From: an uncultured Eubacteriales bacterium
GTDB taxonomy: Bacteria > Bacillota > Clostridia > Oscillospirales > Oscillospiraceae
Assembly (NCBI GenBank): GCA_934572535.1
Contig: CAKTLJ010000014.1
Location: 1-46,427 of the forward strand
Direction of reading: 5' to 3'
Length of the DNA stretch: 46,427 nucleotides
A program made the translations under genes and the position numbers. Each line of letters opens with the position of its first letter. Position 1 is the first letter of the stretch. Shown here in pieces: positions 17,326 to 25,337 of this stretch. A model generated the notes under the pieces. That model was not told the origin of the DNA. It saw only the letters and a program-made list of their open reading frames with translations, and did not search any database.

Positions 17326-18236
17326 CCCGCCACCTCCTTGCAGATGGTCTCCAGGTCGGCCTGGGTCTCCATGGGGAAGGCGCGGACGGTCCCGTCGATC
17401 TTCTCAATGAGTCCGCAGAGCGTCCGACCGGGCCCCAGCTCGAGGAAGGTGTCCACCCCGGCGGCGATCATGCTCCGAACGATGGTCTCCCACCGGACGG
17501 GGCTGCTGATCTGACGGGAGAGCAGCGCGCCGGGGTCCCCGGCGTAGACCGCGCCGGTGCAGTTGGAATAGAGGGGGATCTCCGGCTGGGCCAGGTCGGC
17601 CTGGGCCAGGACCCCGGCGAAGTCCTCGGCGGCCTTCGCCATGAAGGGAGAGTGGAAGCCCCCCTGGACCTTCAGGGGCAGGGCGCGTCCTCCCGCCTCC
17701 TTGACGGCGGCGGAGAAGGGCTTGAGCTGCTCCTTGCGGCAGGCGACGGACACCTGGCCGGGGCAGTTGTAGTTCACGGGGTAGACCTCCGCAAACCGGC
17801 CGCAGACCGCCTCCACCTGCTCGTTGGTGAGCTTGAGCACCGCCGCCATGGTGGACGGCTCCGCCTCCGCGTCCCGGGCCATCAGCTCGCCCCGGCGGCA
17901 GACCAGGCGGAAGCCGGTCTCCAGCGAGGCAGCCCCGCTGTAGGTCAGGGCGGCCAGCTCACCCAGGGAGAAGCCGGCCGTCATGTCCGCCCGGATGCCC
18001 TTTTCCGCCAGCGCGGCGGCCGCGGCCAGCTCCACGGCGAACATGCAGGGCTGGGTGTTGGCGGTGTTCTTCAGGTCCTCATCCCGGCCGGAGAAGCACT
18101 GCGCCGAGGTGCCGGGCCGGATCGCGTCCAGCTTGGCAAAGACCTCTCTGGCCCCTTCGGAGCACTGGGCCAGCGCCTGGCCCATGCCGGGGTACTGCGC
18201 CCCCTGTCCGGCGAAAACGAATGCTATCTTACCCAT
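17319..18236 (-). CDS. fabD: Malonyl-CoA:ACP transacylase
   Basis: A 305-residue enzyme that loads malonyl groups onto AcpP. It begins KIAFVFAGQGAQYPGMG and has the nucleophile S90 in TAGFSLGELAAL, where the family motif is usually GHSLGE, so the residue before Ser is Phe rather than His. The catalytic histidine is H195 in GGFHSPFM. It overlaps the fabK end by 13 bp and fabG by 7 bp. Confidence 0.95.
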   Translation of the reverse strand: MGKIAFVFAGQGAQYPGMGQALAQCSEGAREVFAKLDAIRPGTSAQCFSGRDEDLKNTANTQPCMFAVELAAAAALAEKGIRADMTAGFSLGELAALTYSGAASLETGFRLVCRRGELMARDAEAEPSTMAAVLKLTNEQVEAVCGRFAEVYPVNYNCPGQVSVACRKEQLKPFSAAVKEAGGRALPLKVQGGFHSPFMAKAAEDFAGVLAQADLAQPEIPLYSNCTGAVYAGDPGALLSRQISSPVRWETIVRSMIAAGVDTFLELGPGRTLCGLIEKIDGTVRAFPMETQADLETICKEVAGC

Positions 18237-19168
18237 TTCGTGGCTCCTTTCAGGATGGGCTCCGCCCCCTCCATGACGTCGCGGACGATCTCTGCGGCGG
18301 GCTGGATCTTCTTGACCATGGCGGCGACCTGACCGGAGAGGAAGCAGCCCTTTTCCAGGTCGCCCTCCTCCACCGCCAGCCGGAGACGGCCGGTGGCCAT
18401 CTCGTCCAGGGTCGCCTCATCCACGCCGCCGAACTCCGCCTTGGCATACTCCCGGGGGAAGTTGGTGCGCAGGCTTCGGACGGGGTGGCCGGTCTTCTTG
18501 CCCGTGACCATGGTGCACAGGTCCGTGGCCTTCAGGATGCGGTTTTTGTATTCGGGGTGGATGCCGCACTCCTCCGCGCTGAGGAAGCGGGTGCCCATCT
18601 GGACGCCGCAGGCCCCCAGCAGGAAGGCCGCCGCCACCCCCCGGCCGTCGGCAATGCCGCCGGCCGCGATGACGGGCAGGTCCGTCGCGTCGCAGACCTG
18701 GGGGACCAGGACCATGGTGGTCAGCTCTCCCACGTGTCCGCCGCTCTCGCCGCCCTCCGCGATGAGGGCGGAGGCCCCCAGCCGGGTCATGAGCTTGGCC
18801 ATGGCCACCGAGGCCACCACGGGGATCACCTTCACCCCGGCCTGCTTCCAGAGGGCCATGTACCTGGAGGGGTTGCCCGCGCCGGTGGTGACCACCGCCA
18901 CCTTCTCCTCGGCCACCACCTGGGCCACCTCCTCCACGAAGGGGCTCATGAGCATGAGGTTCACGCCGAAGGGCTTGCCGGTCAGGGACTTGGCGATGTG
19001 GATCTGCTCCCGGACGTAGTCCCCGGGGGCGTTGCCCGCGGCGATGATGCCCAGGCCGCCGCCCTCGGAGACCGCCGCGGCCAGCTTGCCGTCGGCGATC
19101 CAGGCCATGCCGCCCTGGAAGACGGGATACTCGATCCCCACCAGGTCACATAAGGGTGTGCGGATCAT
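18224..19168 (-). CDS. fabK: Enoyl-ACP reductase II (FMN-dependent)
   Basis: A 314-residue TIM-barrel flavoprotein of the nitronate monooxygenase-like family that carries out the last reduction of each elongation cycle. Visible features are the N-terminal segment YPVFQGGMAWIADGKLA, the active-site histidine H145 in EGGESGGHVGEL, and the phosphate-binding stretch AAGGIADGRGVAAAFLLGA. It replaces FabI and is expected to be insensitive to triclosan. The start overlaps the acpP stop as ATGA. Confidence 0.95.
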   Translation of the reverse strand: MIRTPLCDLVGIEYPVFQGGMAWIADGKLAAAVSEGGGLGIIAAGNAPGDYVREQIHIAKSLTGKPFGVNLMLMSPFVEEVAQVVAEEKVAVVTTGAGNPSRYMALWKQAGVKVIPVVASVAMAKLMTRLGASALIAEGGESGGHVGELTTMVLVPQVCDATDLPVIAAGGIADGRGVAAAFLLGACGVQMGTRFLSAEECGIHPEYKNRILKATDLCTMVTGKKTGHPVRSLRTNFPREYAKAEFGGVDEATLDEMATGRLRLAVEEGDLEKGCFLSGQVAAMVKKIQPAAEIVRDVMEGAEPILKGATKWVR

Positions 19169-19386
19169 GCGCGCTTGCTCTCGATAAAGGCGACCAGGTC
19201 GCCCACGGTCTCCACCTTCTGGTCCAGCTCGATCTCCATGTCCAGCTTGTCCTCCAGGTTCATCAGCAGCTCCACGGTGTCCAGGGAGTCGATGCCCAGG
19301 TCACGGAAGGTGCTCTCCAGCTTGATCTCGGAAACGTCCTTCTCCACGCGCTCAGCGATCAGTTCTGCAATTGCTTCAAATACCAT
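19165..19386 (-). CDS. acpP: Acyl carrier protein
   Basis: A 73-residue acidic four-helix carrier. The phosphopantetheine attachment serine is S34 in the motif LGIDSLDTVELL. AGGAGG lies 9 nt before the ATG. It is the first gene of the FASII operon, preceded by a TTGACA promoter and a palindrome, and its stop overlaps the fabK start. Placing acpP first would give it the highest expression. Confidence 0.96.
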   Translation of the reverse strand: MVFEAIAELIAERVEKDVSEIKLESTFRDLGIDSLDTVELLMNLEDKLDMEIELDQKVETVGDLVAFIESKRA

Positions 19387-19432
19387 GATGATGTCCTCCT
19401 AAACTATGACGTCGAATGATGTGGTTTCTTTG

Positions 19433-19447
19433 GTAATCGTTGATTAC
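19433..19447. promoter_or_regulatory. Palindromic operator candidate at the acpP promoter
   Basis: A perfect inverted repeat GTAATC-GTT-GATTAC starts 13 bp downstream of the -10 element, at about the first 20 transcribed bases. This is a typical position for a repressor site. The operon-encoded TetR is the obvious candidate binder; this is inference. Confidence 0.65.
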
Positions 19448-19460
19448 TTTTGTTGCACAA

Positions 19461-19489
19461 TATATACCCCATTCCCCCCGCGTTGTCAA
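19461..19489 (-). promoter_or_regulatory. Promoter of the fatty acid synthesis operon
   Basis: Minus strand TTGACA (19484-19489), a 17-bp spacer, TATATA (19461-19466). It lies about 75 bp before the acpP start. No FapR-type 17-bp site was recognised. Confidence 0.8.
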
Positions 19490-19619
19490 TACGATCTGCG
19501 GTGTTGTTCACACTTTGTTCATGTTTTATCCAACGAAAGAACGGCGGAAAAAGTCCTCTTTTCCCGCATTTCCGACCCATTTTGTCCCCTTTTTTCATAA
19601 AATCCTTCCGTTTTACAAA

Positions 19620-19634
19620 GTAATCAGCGTTTAC
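19620..19634. promoter_or_regulatory. Second, imperfect copy of the acpP operator palindrome
   Basis: GTAATC-AGC-GTTTAC matches the half-sites of 19433-19447 in 11 of 12 positions. It lies 187 bp upstream, centre to centre, possibly an auxiliary site for looping. The remaining 19490-19700 stretch is AT-rich with no convincing gene. Confidence 0.45.
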
Positions 19635-19667
19635 TTTTTCTCTCCCATATCCAGAAAAAAAGCCAGG

Positions 19668-19700
19668 CCTGCCGGGAAGGGCGCAGCCTCGTTCGACAAA
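19668..19700 (+). repeat. Dispersed palindromic repeat, degenerate copy C
   Basis: Shares GGCCTGCC, then GGGCGCAGCCT and GTTCGACAA, with the repeat at 34-85, at lower identity. It again lies just beyond a gene-end hairpin (19704-19733). Confidence 0.4.
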
Positions 19701-19703
19701 GCA

Positions 19704-19733
19704 AGCCCCTCCGCGCGGATGCGCAGAGGGGCT
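19704..19733 (-). terminator. Terminator hairpin after the DHHW gene
   Basis: An 8-bp stem (AGCCCCTC / GAGGGGCT) lies 4 bp beyond the stop at 19738. The U-tract on the minus strand is poor. Confidence 0.55.
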
Positions 19734-19737
19734 GTTC

Positions 19738-21051
19738 TCACCGGCCAATGGCCGCGTATTTGCCGAGCATGTTGTCGGTGGAGCTGTTGTAGATCTGGAC
19801 CTGATAGATGACGTCCTGGATGTTGTAGTCCTGGACCATCTGGGAGATGGTGTTGCTCGTGTAGCGGGCGTCCACCCAGTAGATGTACTCGTAGTGGTCC
19901 ACCAGCCAGGGGATGAAGGCGTTGCCGTAGGAGTCCTTGATGACCATGACGGCGCTGCCGTCGGTGATGCTGGGGTTGTGGGCATAGGAGAAGGGCCGGT
20001 CGCCGCCCACGAAGGTGGCGTACAGCTCAGACTTGGCGTAGCCCGACACGTCGTTGACGATGAACCAGTCCACCACCGAGCCGTTGGTGTAGTGCATGGT
20101 CATGTTGTTGGTCCCCTTGGGGACGTAGGCCACCACCGTGTCGGGATTGGCCGCCAGGGCGGGCGAGTTGTTGCTGTTGGCATAGAAGGTCCCGAGGAAG
20201 CCGGGGAACTCCTTCGTCTCATAGTCCTTGATGTTGTGGGGCTTGATCCCCTTTTCCTTGCAGAACTCCCGGTAGGCGTAGTACGCGCCCAGGGCCGTCC
20301 AGTGGTGGTCGGTGTGGAAGTAGATGTACTCGGCGTTGTGCTTTTTCAGGCTGTCGAAGGCGGAGACCGTGTGGACGCCCTTGTCGAGCTTGCCGTAGAT
20401 GTAGTCGATGGCGTCCTTCTCGCTGCTGCACCCCATGTCGTCCAGCACCGACTGGTCCAGCATGACCCCGGCGCTGATGGGACAGATCATCACGTACAGG
20501 TCCACCTTGTCCTTCACGTTGGCGTAGACCTGGTTCATGGTGGCGGCGAACTTGTCGGCGGCGGACTGGGTGAAGTAGTACAGGCCGTAGCCGCTGTTGT
20601 TGGTGATGTAGATCTGCCCCTGCATCTCGCCGGTCTCGGTGACGGTGCCGTCGGGCAGGGCCTCCTCCGGCTCCGCCGCCTGGACCGTCTGGCCCGCGGC
20701 GTCCGGGTCGGGGATGGCGTCGGCCACCATCGCCCCGCCCACGATCTGGTCCGAGCGGATGCCATGGAGGTGTTCCATCGTCTGGCTGCCGGAAATGAGC
20801 CCCTCCCGCAGGGGGAAGGTGTCGGCGTACCAGGTGTCCACCGCCTGGAAGAAGCTGCCGTCCCAGAAGGAGGACCAGGTGGGGGCGGGGAACGCCGTCA
20901 GGGTCCGCTTCTCGATGACCGAGGTGTCGGGCCGGGCGAACCAGAGCAGACCGATGACCCCCATGACCGCCAGCACCAGGCCGAAGCCCAGCACCTTGAT
21001 GCCCCGGACCAGGCCGTTGGCCCGCTTTCGCTTCGCTTTTGTAACAGGCAT
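19738..21051 (-). CDS. DHHW-family surface protein, partner of MBOAT
   Basis: A 437-residue protein with a basic N-terminus and one membrane segment (about residues 19-42), so the bulk should lie outside the membrane. The signature DHHWTALGAYYAYREFC gives the DHHW family name; it is related to the AlgX/AlgJ acyltransferase-partner group with an SGNH-like fold. Late conserved stretches include VIKDSYGNAFIPWL. GGGGAGG lies before the ATG. It follows the MBOAT gene by 16 bp, and such pairs act together in O-acetylation of exopolysaccharides or wall polymers. The polymer is unknown here because no glycosyltransferases are nearby. Confidence 0.88.
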   Translation of the reverse strand: MPVTKAKRKRANGLVRGIKVLGFGLVLAVMGVIGLLWFARPDTSVIEKRTLTAFPAPTWSSFWDGSFFQAVDTWYADTFPLREGLISGSQTMEHLHGIRSDQIVGGAMVADAIPDPDAAGQTVQAAEPEEALPDGTVTETGEMQGQIYITNNSGYGLYYFTQSAADKFAATMNQVYANVKDKVDLYVMICPISAGVMLDQSVLDDMGCSSEKDAIDYIYGKLDKGVHTVSAFDSLKKHNAEYIYFHTDHHWTALGAYYAYREFCKEKGIKPHNIKDYETKEFPGFLGTFYANSNNSPALAANPDTVVAYVPKGTNNMTMHYTNGSVVDWFIVNDVSGYAKSELYATFVGGDRPFSYAHNPSITDGSAVMVIKDSYGNAFIPWLVDHYEYIYWVDARYTSNTISQMVQDYNIQDVIYQVQIYNSSTDNMLGKYAAIGR

Positions 21052-21067
21052 ACCGTGACCTCCCCTC

Positions 21068-22501
21068 TCAGAACTGGAAATACAGGAACGGATTGTAGCT
21101 GTCCCCGGCCAGGGCCATGGCAGACAGGAGCAGCAGAACAGCCGGGTGGGCGGCCTCCCACACCGCGTTGAGCCAGAAGCAGGCGGTGCTGCGGCGGGAG
21201 AGGTTGCCCAGGATGTTGCGCAGGTGCTTGCCCAGGGGCGTGACCGCGACGGTGGAGAAGAGCAGGAAGAACAGGTTGTTCCGAAGGGCCAGGCCCACGT
21301 CCACCCCGGTCAGGCCGTTGCCGTTGCGCCCGAACAGGCCCTTGAGGGCAATGCCCAGCAGCTCGAAGTCGGTGAATTTGAAGAGGATCCAGCTGAACAT
21401 CACCAGGAGGAAGACCCCCAGGACCTTCCCGGGCGCGGGCACCCGCGCCAGCCTGTCCGCCAGCAGGAAGCGCTCCAGCCCGATGAGCAGGCCGAAGAAC
21501 AGGCCCCAGAGGACGAAGTTCCAGCTGGCCCCGTGCCACAGGCCGGTGAGGAACCAGACCACGAAGAGGTTCAGGATCTGCCGGGGGACGGCACAGCGGT
21601 TGCCCCCCAGGGGGATGTACACATAGTCCCGGAAGAAGGAGCCGAGGGAGATGTGCCACCGCCGCCAGAACTCGCCGATGGACTGGGACAGGTAGGGATA
21701 GTTGAAGTTCTCCTTGTAGTGGAAGCCGCACATGAGGCCCATGCCGATGGCCATGTCCGAATAGGCGGAGAAGTCCAGGTAGATCTGTAGGGTAAAGGCG
21801 AAGGCCGCCAGCAGGATGCCCAGGGCGGGGACGGCGGCCAGTTCCGCCGCGCCCACGTCGAAGAAGGCGTCGGCAATGGCGGCGCAGCCGTTGGCCAGGA
21901 TCGCCTTCTTGGCCAGGCCCACGGTGAACCGGCTGATCCCCCGGCTGATCTCCGCGGGGGTGGCCCTGCGGCGGAGGATGTCCTGGTGGATGTCCTGGTA
22001 GCGGACGATGGGTCCGGCGATGCACTGGTGGAAGAGGCTGGCGTAGAGGAGCAGGACCCAGTATTTCTTCTGGGCGGAGACCTCCCGCCGGTACACGTCC
22101 ACCACGTAGGAAATGAGCTGGAAGGTGTAGAAGGAGATGCCGATGGGCAGCACGATGGTCGGGATCACCTCGGGCACGCCGAAAATGGCCTGGACGTTGG
22201 ACAGGAAGAAGCCGGTGTACTTGAAAAAGCCCAAAATCGCCAGGCACAGGGCGATGGTGATGACGAGGGCCTGCTTCCGCTCCCGTTTTCTCTGGCCGCG
22301 CTGGACGCGCAGCGCCCCCTGCCAGCAGATGAGGACCATGCCCAGCAGCAGGAAGAGATACCTCGGCCCGGACCAGCTATAGAAGACCAGGGAGAAGACC
22401 AGCATGGCGATGTTCTTCGCCTTGGCGGTCTTCAGAAGCAGCTGTGAGATCAGGTTTGCTGTCAGGAAGAAAAACACGAACAGCATACTTGCAAATACCA
22501 T
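21068..22501 (-). CDS. MBOAT-family O-acyltransferase
   Basis: A multi-pass membrane acyltransferase of 477 residues, AlgI/DltB type, expected to carry acetyl groups across the membrane for surface-polymer modification. Motifs are VLPIGISFYTFQLISYVVDVYR, shown here by the core GISFYTFQ; FWRRWHISLGSFFRDYVYIPLGG; and the catalytic histidine in LTGLWHGASWNFVLWG. It forms an operon with the DHHW protein. A terminator hairpin lies between its likely promoter and its start, so its transcription may be attenuated. Confidence 0.92.
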   Translation of the reverse strand: MVFASMLFVFFFLTANLISQLLLKTAKAKNIAMLVFSLVFYSWSGPRYLFLLLGMVLICWQGALRVQRGQRKRERKQALVITIALCLAILGFFKYTGFFLSNVQAIFGVPEVIPTIVLPIGISFYTFQLISYVVDVYRREVSAQKKYWVLLLYASLFHQCIAGPIVRYQDIHQDILRRRATPAEISRGISRFTVGLAKKAILANGCAAIADAFFDVGAAELAAVPALGILLAAFAFTLQIYLDFSAYSDMAIGMGLMCGFHYKENFNYPYLSQSIGEFWRRWHISLGSFFRDYVYIPLGGNRCAVPRQILNLFVVWFLTGLWHGASWNFVLWGLFFGLLIGLERFLLADRLARVPAPGKVLGVFLLVMFSWILFKFTDFELLGIALKGLFGRNGNGLTGVDVGLALRNNLFFLLFSTVAVTPLGKHLRNILGNLSRRSTACFWLNAVWEAAHPAVLLLLSAMALAGDSYNPFLYFQF

Positions 22502-22533
22502 TTCGACACCCCTCGTTGGGCGCGCCGTGTGCA

Positions 22534-22564
22534 GAAAAAAGATCCAGGCCGGTGAGCCTGGATC
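22534..22564 (-). terminator. Strong terminator in the MBOAT leader
   Basis: A 9-bp perfect stem (GATCCAGGC / GCCTGGATC) with a 6-nt loop is followed by TTTTTTC on the minus strand. It lies 33 bp before the MBOAT start and downstream of the promoter at 22607-22635. It may be the end of the MATE operon, an attenuator, or both. Confidence 0.8.
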
Positions 22565-22606
22565 GCTGCGTGGTCTTTCTTCGCGCCCGTCTCTCTCTTG
22601 GGTCCT

Positions 22607-22635
22607 ATCTTACTCCCCTTTTCTCCACAATTCAA
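22607..22635 (-). promoter_or_regulatory. Probable promoter of the MBOAT-DHHW operon
   Basis: Minus strand TTGAAT (22630-22635), 17-bp spacer, TAAGAT (22607-22612). Confidence 0.5.
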
Positions 22636-22677
22636 CCGGATTCGACCATTTATTTTCCAAAAAAACAGAGGGGCGGG

Positions 22678-23997
22678 TCACCGGCTCCGCCGCCACAGCG
22701 CAAGCCCCACCGCATCGGCCAAAAGCCAGCCGATGGGGATGGCCAGCCAGATGCCCGTGACCCCCAGGGCGGGGAGGGCCGACAGGGCGTAGGCCAGGGC
22801 CACCCGGGTCCCCAGGGAGCAGACGGTGAGCACCAGGGAGACGGCCGGACGGTCCACCGCCCGGAAGTAGCCGTACAGCAGGAAGAGGACGCCGATGCCC
22901 AGGTAGAAGGCCCCCTCGATGCGGAGGTAGCCGGTCCCGATGGCGATGACCTGGGCCGACTCCGCCCCCACGAAAAAGGCCAGCAGCCTGGGGGCCGTCA
23001 GGCAGACCGCCCCGCCGATGGCCAGGCAGAAGACCACCACCCACAGCAGGGCCGACCGGGTCCCCGCCCGGATGCGCTCCGTCTTCCCGGCCCCGTAGTT
23101 CTGCGCCACGAAGGTGGCGAAGGCGTTGCCGAAGTCCTGGACGGGCATGTAGGCCAGGGTGTCGATCTTCACCGCCACAGCGAAGGCCGCCATCACCGCC
23201 GTGCCGAAGCTGTTCACCAGGCCCTGGACGAGCAGGATGCCGAAGTTCATCACCGACTGCTGGAGGCAGGTGAAGAGGGACAGGCTGCACACCTTCCCCA
23301 GGGAGCGGCGGTCCCAGACCATGTCCTCCCGCCTCACCCGGAGGTGGGGGTACTTCCACCAGGTCCAGGCCGTCAGCCCCAGCCCGGCGACATACTGGGC
23401 CAGGACCGTCGCGAGGGCGGCCCCCTTCACCCCCATGCCCAGGGGGAGGACGAAGAGCAGGTCCAGACCGATGTTCAGCGTCACCGACACGCCCAGAAAG
23501 GCCAGAGGGGTCACGGAATCCCCCACGGCCCGCAGGAGGTTGGCGAAGAAGTTATAGAGGAAGGTGGCGGCGATGCCCCCGAAGATCCACAGCAGGTACT
23601 CGCGGGTCAGCGCCGCGATCTCCGCCGGGATGCGCAGGAGCCAGAGAAAGCCGCCCAGGCAGCAATAGACCCCCAGGTTCAGGAGCAGGGTCAGCCCCCC
23701 GATGAGGAGGAAGGCCTGAAAGATCCCCTGCCGCAGCCGGGCCAGGTCGCCCCGGCCGAACTGGATGGAGAAATAGGCCGAGGCGCCCATGCAGAGGCCC
23801 AGGAGGATGGAGGTCAGGAAGGTCAGCAGGGTGTAGGAGGCGCCCACCGCCCCCAAGGCGCCTTCCCCCAGGAAGCGGCCCACGATCCAGGTGTCGGTCA
23901 GGTTATAGACCTGCTGGAGGAGGTTGCCGCAGATGAGGGGAAGCGCAAAGAGCAGCAGCCCCTTGGAGATGCTGCCCTTGGTCAGATCCCTGGTCAA
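22678..23997 (-). CDS. MATE-family efflux transporter
   Basis: A 439-residue, about 12-helix inner-membrane exporter of the MATE/NorM-DinF superfamily. The N-terminal segment LFALPLICGNLLQQVYNLTD and WIVGRFLGEGALGAVGAS are typical, with internal duplication evident in the second half (FGNAFATFVAQNYGAGKTERI). The only plausible start is TTG at 23997, overlapping the stop of the upstream U32-like gene as TTGA, with no clear ribosome site of its own. Translation therefore probably depends on re-initiation. The substrate is unknown. Confidence 0.9.
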   Translation of the reverse strand: MTRDLTKGSISKGLLLFALPLICGNLLQQVYNLTDTWIVGRFLGEGALGAVGASYTLLTFLTSILLGLCMGASAYFSIQFGRGDLARLRQGIFQAFLLIGGLTLLLNLGVYCCLGGFLWLLRIPAEIAALTREYLLWIFGGIAATFLYNFFANLLRAVGDSVTPLAFLGVSVTLNIGLDLLFVLPLGMGVKGAALATVLAQYVAGLGLTAWTWWKYPHLRVRREDMVWDRRSLGKVCSLSLFTCLQQSVMNFGILLVQGLVNSFGTAVMAAFAVAVKIDTLAYMPVQDFGNAFATFVAQNYGAGKTERIRAGTRSALLWVVVFCLAIGGAVCLTAPRLLAFFVGAESAQVIAIGTGYLRIEGAFYLGIGVLFLLYGYFRAVDRPAVSLVLTVCSLGTRVALAYALSALPALGVTGIWLAIPIGWLLADAVGLALWRRSR

Positions 23998-24965
23998 GGC
24001 TTTGCTCTGCGCCGCTTGGCCTTCTCCCGCTCGTACGCCCGGATGGAGAAGCAGAAGGCGGGGTAGAAGGCCGGGAAGGCCACCTCATTTTCCAGGGTAT
24101 AGCGGAGGAAGTCGAAGAAGAAGACATAGGGGATGTCCAGCCGACCCTGGAGCTTGAACAGGTCGAAGCCCAGCTCGACCAGCTCCGCCGCCTCCTTGGC
24201 GGTCAGGGAGATGTTGCGGCCCTTGGTGGTCCGCTGCTTGAAGTCGGGGACCCAGGGGCAGCGGTCGAGGAAGTTGGTGAACGCGCCGGTCCCGTCCAGG
24301 ATGGCCGCCTGGTCCTGGGTGTTGGTCAGGTAGTGCTCTCCCCGCTGCGGGCACTGGTAGACGCAGCGCTCGTTGAGGAGGATCTCGGCCCGGTCCTTGG
24401 GAAGCTTGTTCAGAAGGGCCAGGTCGAAGTTGTCGTCAGGGTGGACCACGTAGCGGCTGTGGTCCCGGGCCAGGGCCTCATAGAAGGCCGGGTCCCGGTC
24501 CTTCTGAAAGGCGGTCATGATGACCGAGGCGTGCAGCTCGACGTTGGGATAGTGCGTCCGGATGTGCGCCTCCAGCAGCGGGTGGGACACGATGACGCCC
24601 GCCCCCAGCTTATCCGCCATGGCCAGCAGGTCGTTGCCCAGCGGGTCCTCCAGGTCCTTCTCCTCCATGACGGGGATGGAGAAGGTCAGCAGGGGGACGA
24701 TCCCCCGGTCCAAGGCCCCTTGCAGCTGGGCCTCCATGTCCGCCCGGGTGTAGCCATGGTCCACCATCACCGGGCGGCCGCAGTTCCAGCGGACCCGCGG
24801 GGAGCCGTAGATGTATTTCACCGGGATCTCATAGTCAAACTTGGCCTTGATCTGGTCCAGACATTGGTAGACCAGGTCGGGGTAGAGAAACAGCCCCGGC
24901 ACACTGTAGGTCGCACCGGGCAGCAGGGCGGCGGCGTCTCCCTGGGGCAGGAGGGGTTGATGCAT
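23994..24965 (-). CDS. U32 peptidase-like protein
   Basis: A 323-residue soluble protein with the look of the U32/collagenase-like TIM-barrel group. It has a conserved cysteine cluster, LLNERCVYQCPQRGEHY, an extended N-terminal barrel (FDYEIPVKYIYGSPRVRWN), and repeated beta-strand segments ending in VSHP and LHASV. The assignment is by pattern only. The frame opens at 24971, but AAGGAG is too close to that ATG and well placed for the second one at 24965. It is co-translated with the MATE gene. No promoter is seen in the short gap behind the tRNA terminator. Confidence 0.55.
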   Translation of the reverse strand: MHQPLLPQGDAAALLPGATYSVPGLFLYPDLVYQCLDQIKAKFDYEIPVKYIYGSPRVRWNCGRPVMVDHGYTRADMEAQLQGALDRGIVPLLTFSIPVMEEKDLEDPLGNDLLAMADKLGAGVIVSHPLLEAHIRTHYPNVELHASVIMTAFQKDRDPAFYEALARDHSRYVVHPDDNFDLALLNKLPKDRAEILLNERCVYQCPQRGEHYLTNTQDQAAILDGTGAFTNFLDRCPWVPDFKQRTTKGRNISLTAKEAAELVELGFDLFKLQGRLDIPYVFFFDFLRYTLENEVAFPAFYPAFCFSIRAYEREKAKRRRAKP

Positions 24966-25008
24966 GGTCATTCTCCTTCTTTCGATGGTTTTATCGCGCG
25001 GCGAACAT

Positions 25009-25041
25009 CAAAAAAAGCATCGCCAACGGCGATGCTTTTTT
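25009..25041 (-). terminator. Terminator of tRNA-Val copy 1
   Basis: An 8-bp stem (GCATCGCC / GGCGATGC) with loop AAC is flanked by A- and T-runs on the two sides, so it can act in both directions. Confidence 0.85.
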
Positions 25042-25044
25042 GTT

Positions 25045-25121
25045 TGGTGGACGATACAGGACTTGAACCTGTGACCTCCCGCACGTCAAGCGGATGCTCA
25101 TACCAGCTGAGCTAATCGTCC
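25045..25121 (-). tRNA. tRNA-Val (GAC), copy 1
   Basis: A full cloverleaf on the minus strand: acceptor GGACGAT / ATCGTCC, D-arm GCTC..GAGC, anticodon loop TTGACGT with anticodon GAC, T-arm ACAGG TTCAAGT CCTGT, and an encoded CCA end. Length is 77 nt. It is identical to the gene at 26055-26131. Confidence 0.95.
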
Positions 25122-25154
25122 ATGTTTTTGTTGTCACCCTTGCGGAACTTCTTT

Positions 25155-25183
25155 ATCATAGCACGGGCACCTCCATTTGTCAA
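25155..25183 (-). promoter_or_regulatory. Promoter of tRNA-Val copy 1
   Basis: Minus strand TTGACA (25178-25183), 17-bp spacer, TATGAT (25155-25160). The surrounding 100 bp resemble the region upstream of the second tRNA copy. Confidence 0.8.
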
Positions 25184-25222
25184 CAGCCTTTTTCGCAAAA
25201 TCCGCCCGCGCGGAAAAATCTC

Positions 25223-25250
25223 TTGACATTTTCCGCCCGGCGCGTATAGT
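25223..25250 (+). promoter_or_regulatory. Promoter of the DUF1275 gene
   Basis: TTGACA (25223-25228), 16-bp spacer, TATAGT (25245-25250). Confidence 0.75.
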
Positions 25251-25337
25251 ACCTATAGTACCCGGCGGCGGCGCCCTCCTCCAGGGGCGCCTTTCCGCCT
25301 GGACCGACAAACGCCAGCAAGAAAGGAGGGGCCGCGC

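Noticed and set aside
19404..19597. Small minus-strand frame starting MKKGDKMGRKCGK upstream of acpP
   Set aside because: It has a weak ribosome site and runs through the acpP promoter and operator, and its end has no protein-like character.
24972..25008. Possible promoter for the U32-MATE genes
   Set aside because: The gap is under 40 bp and shows no -35/-10 pair.
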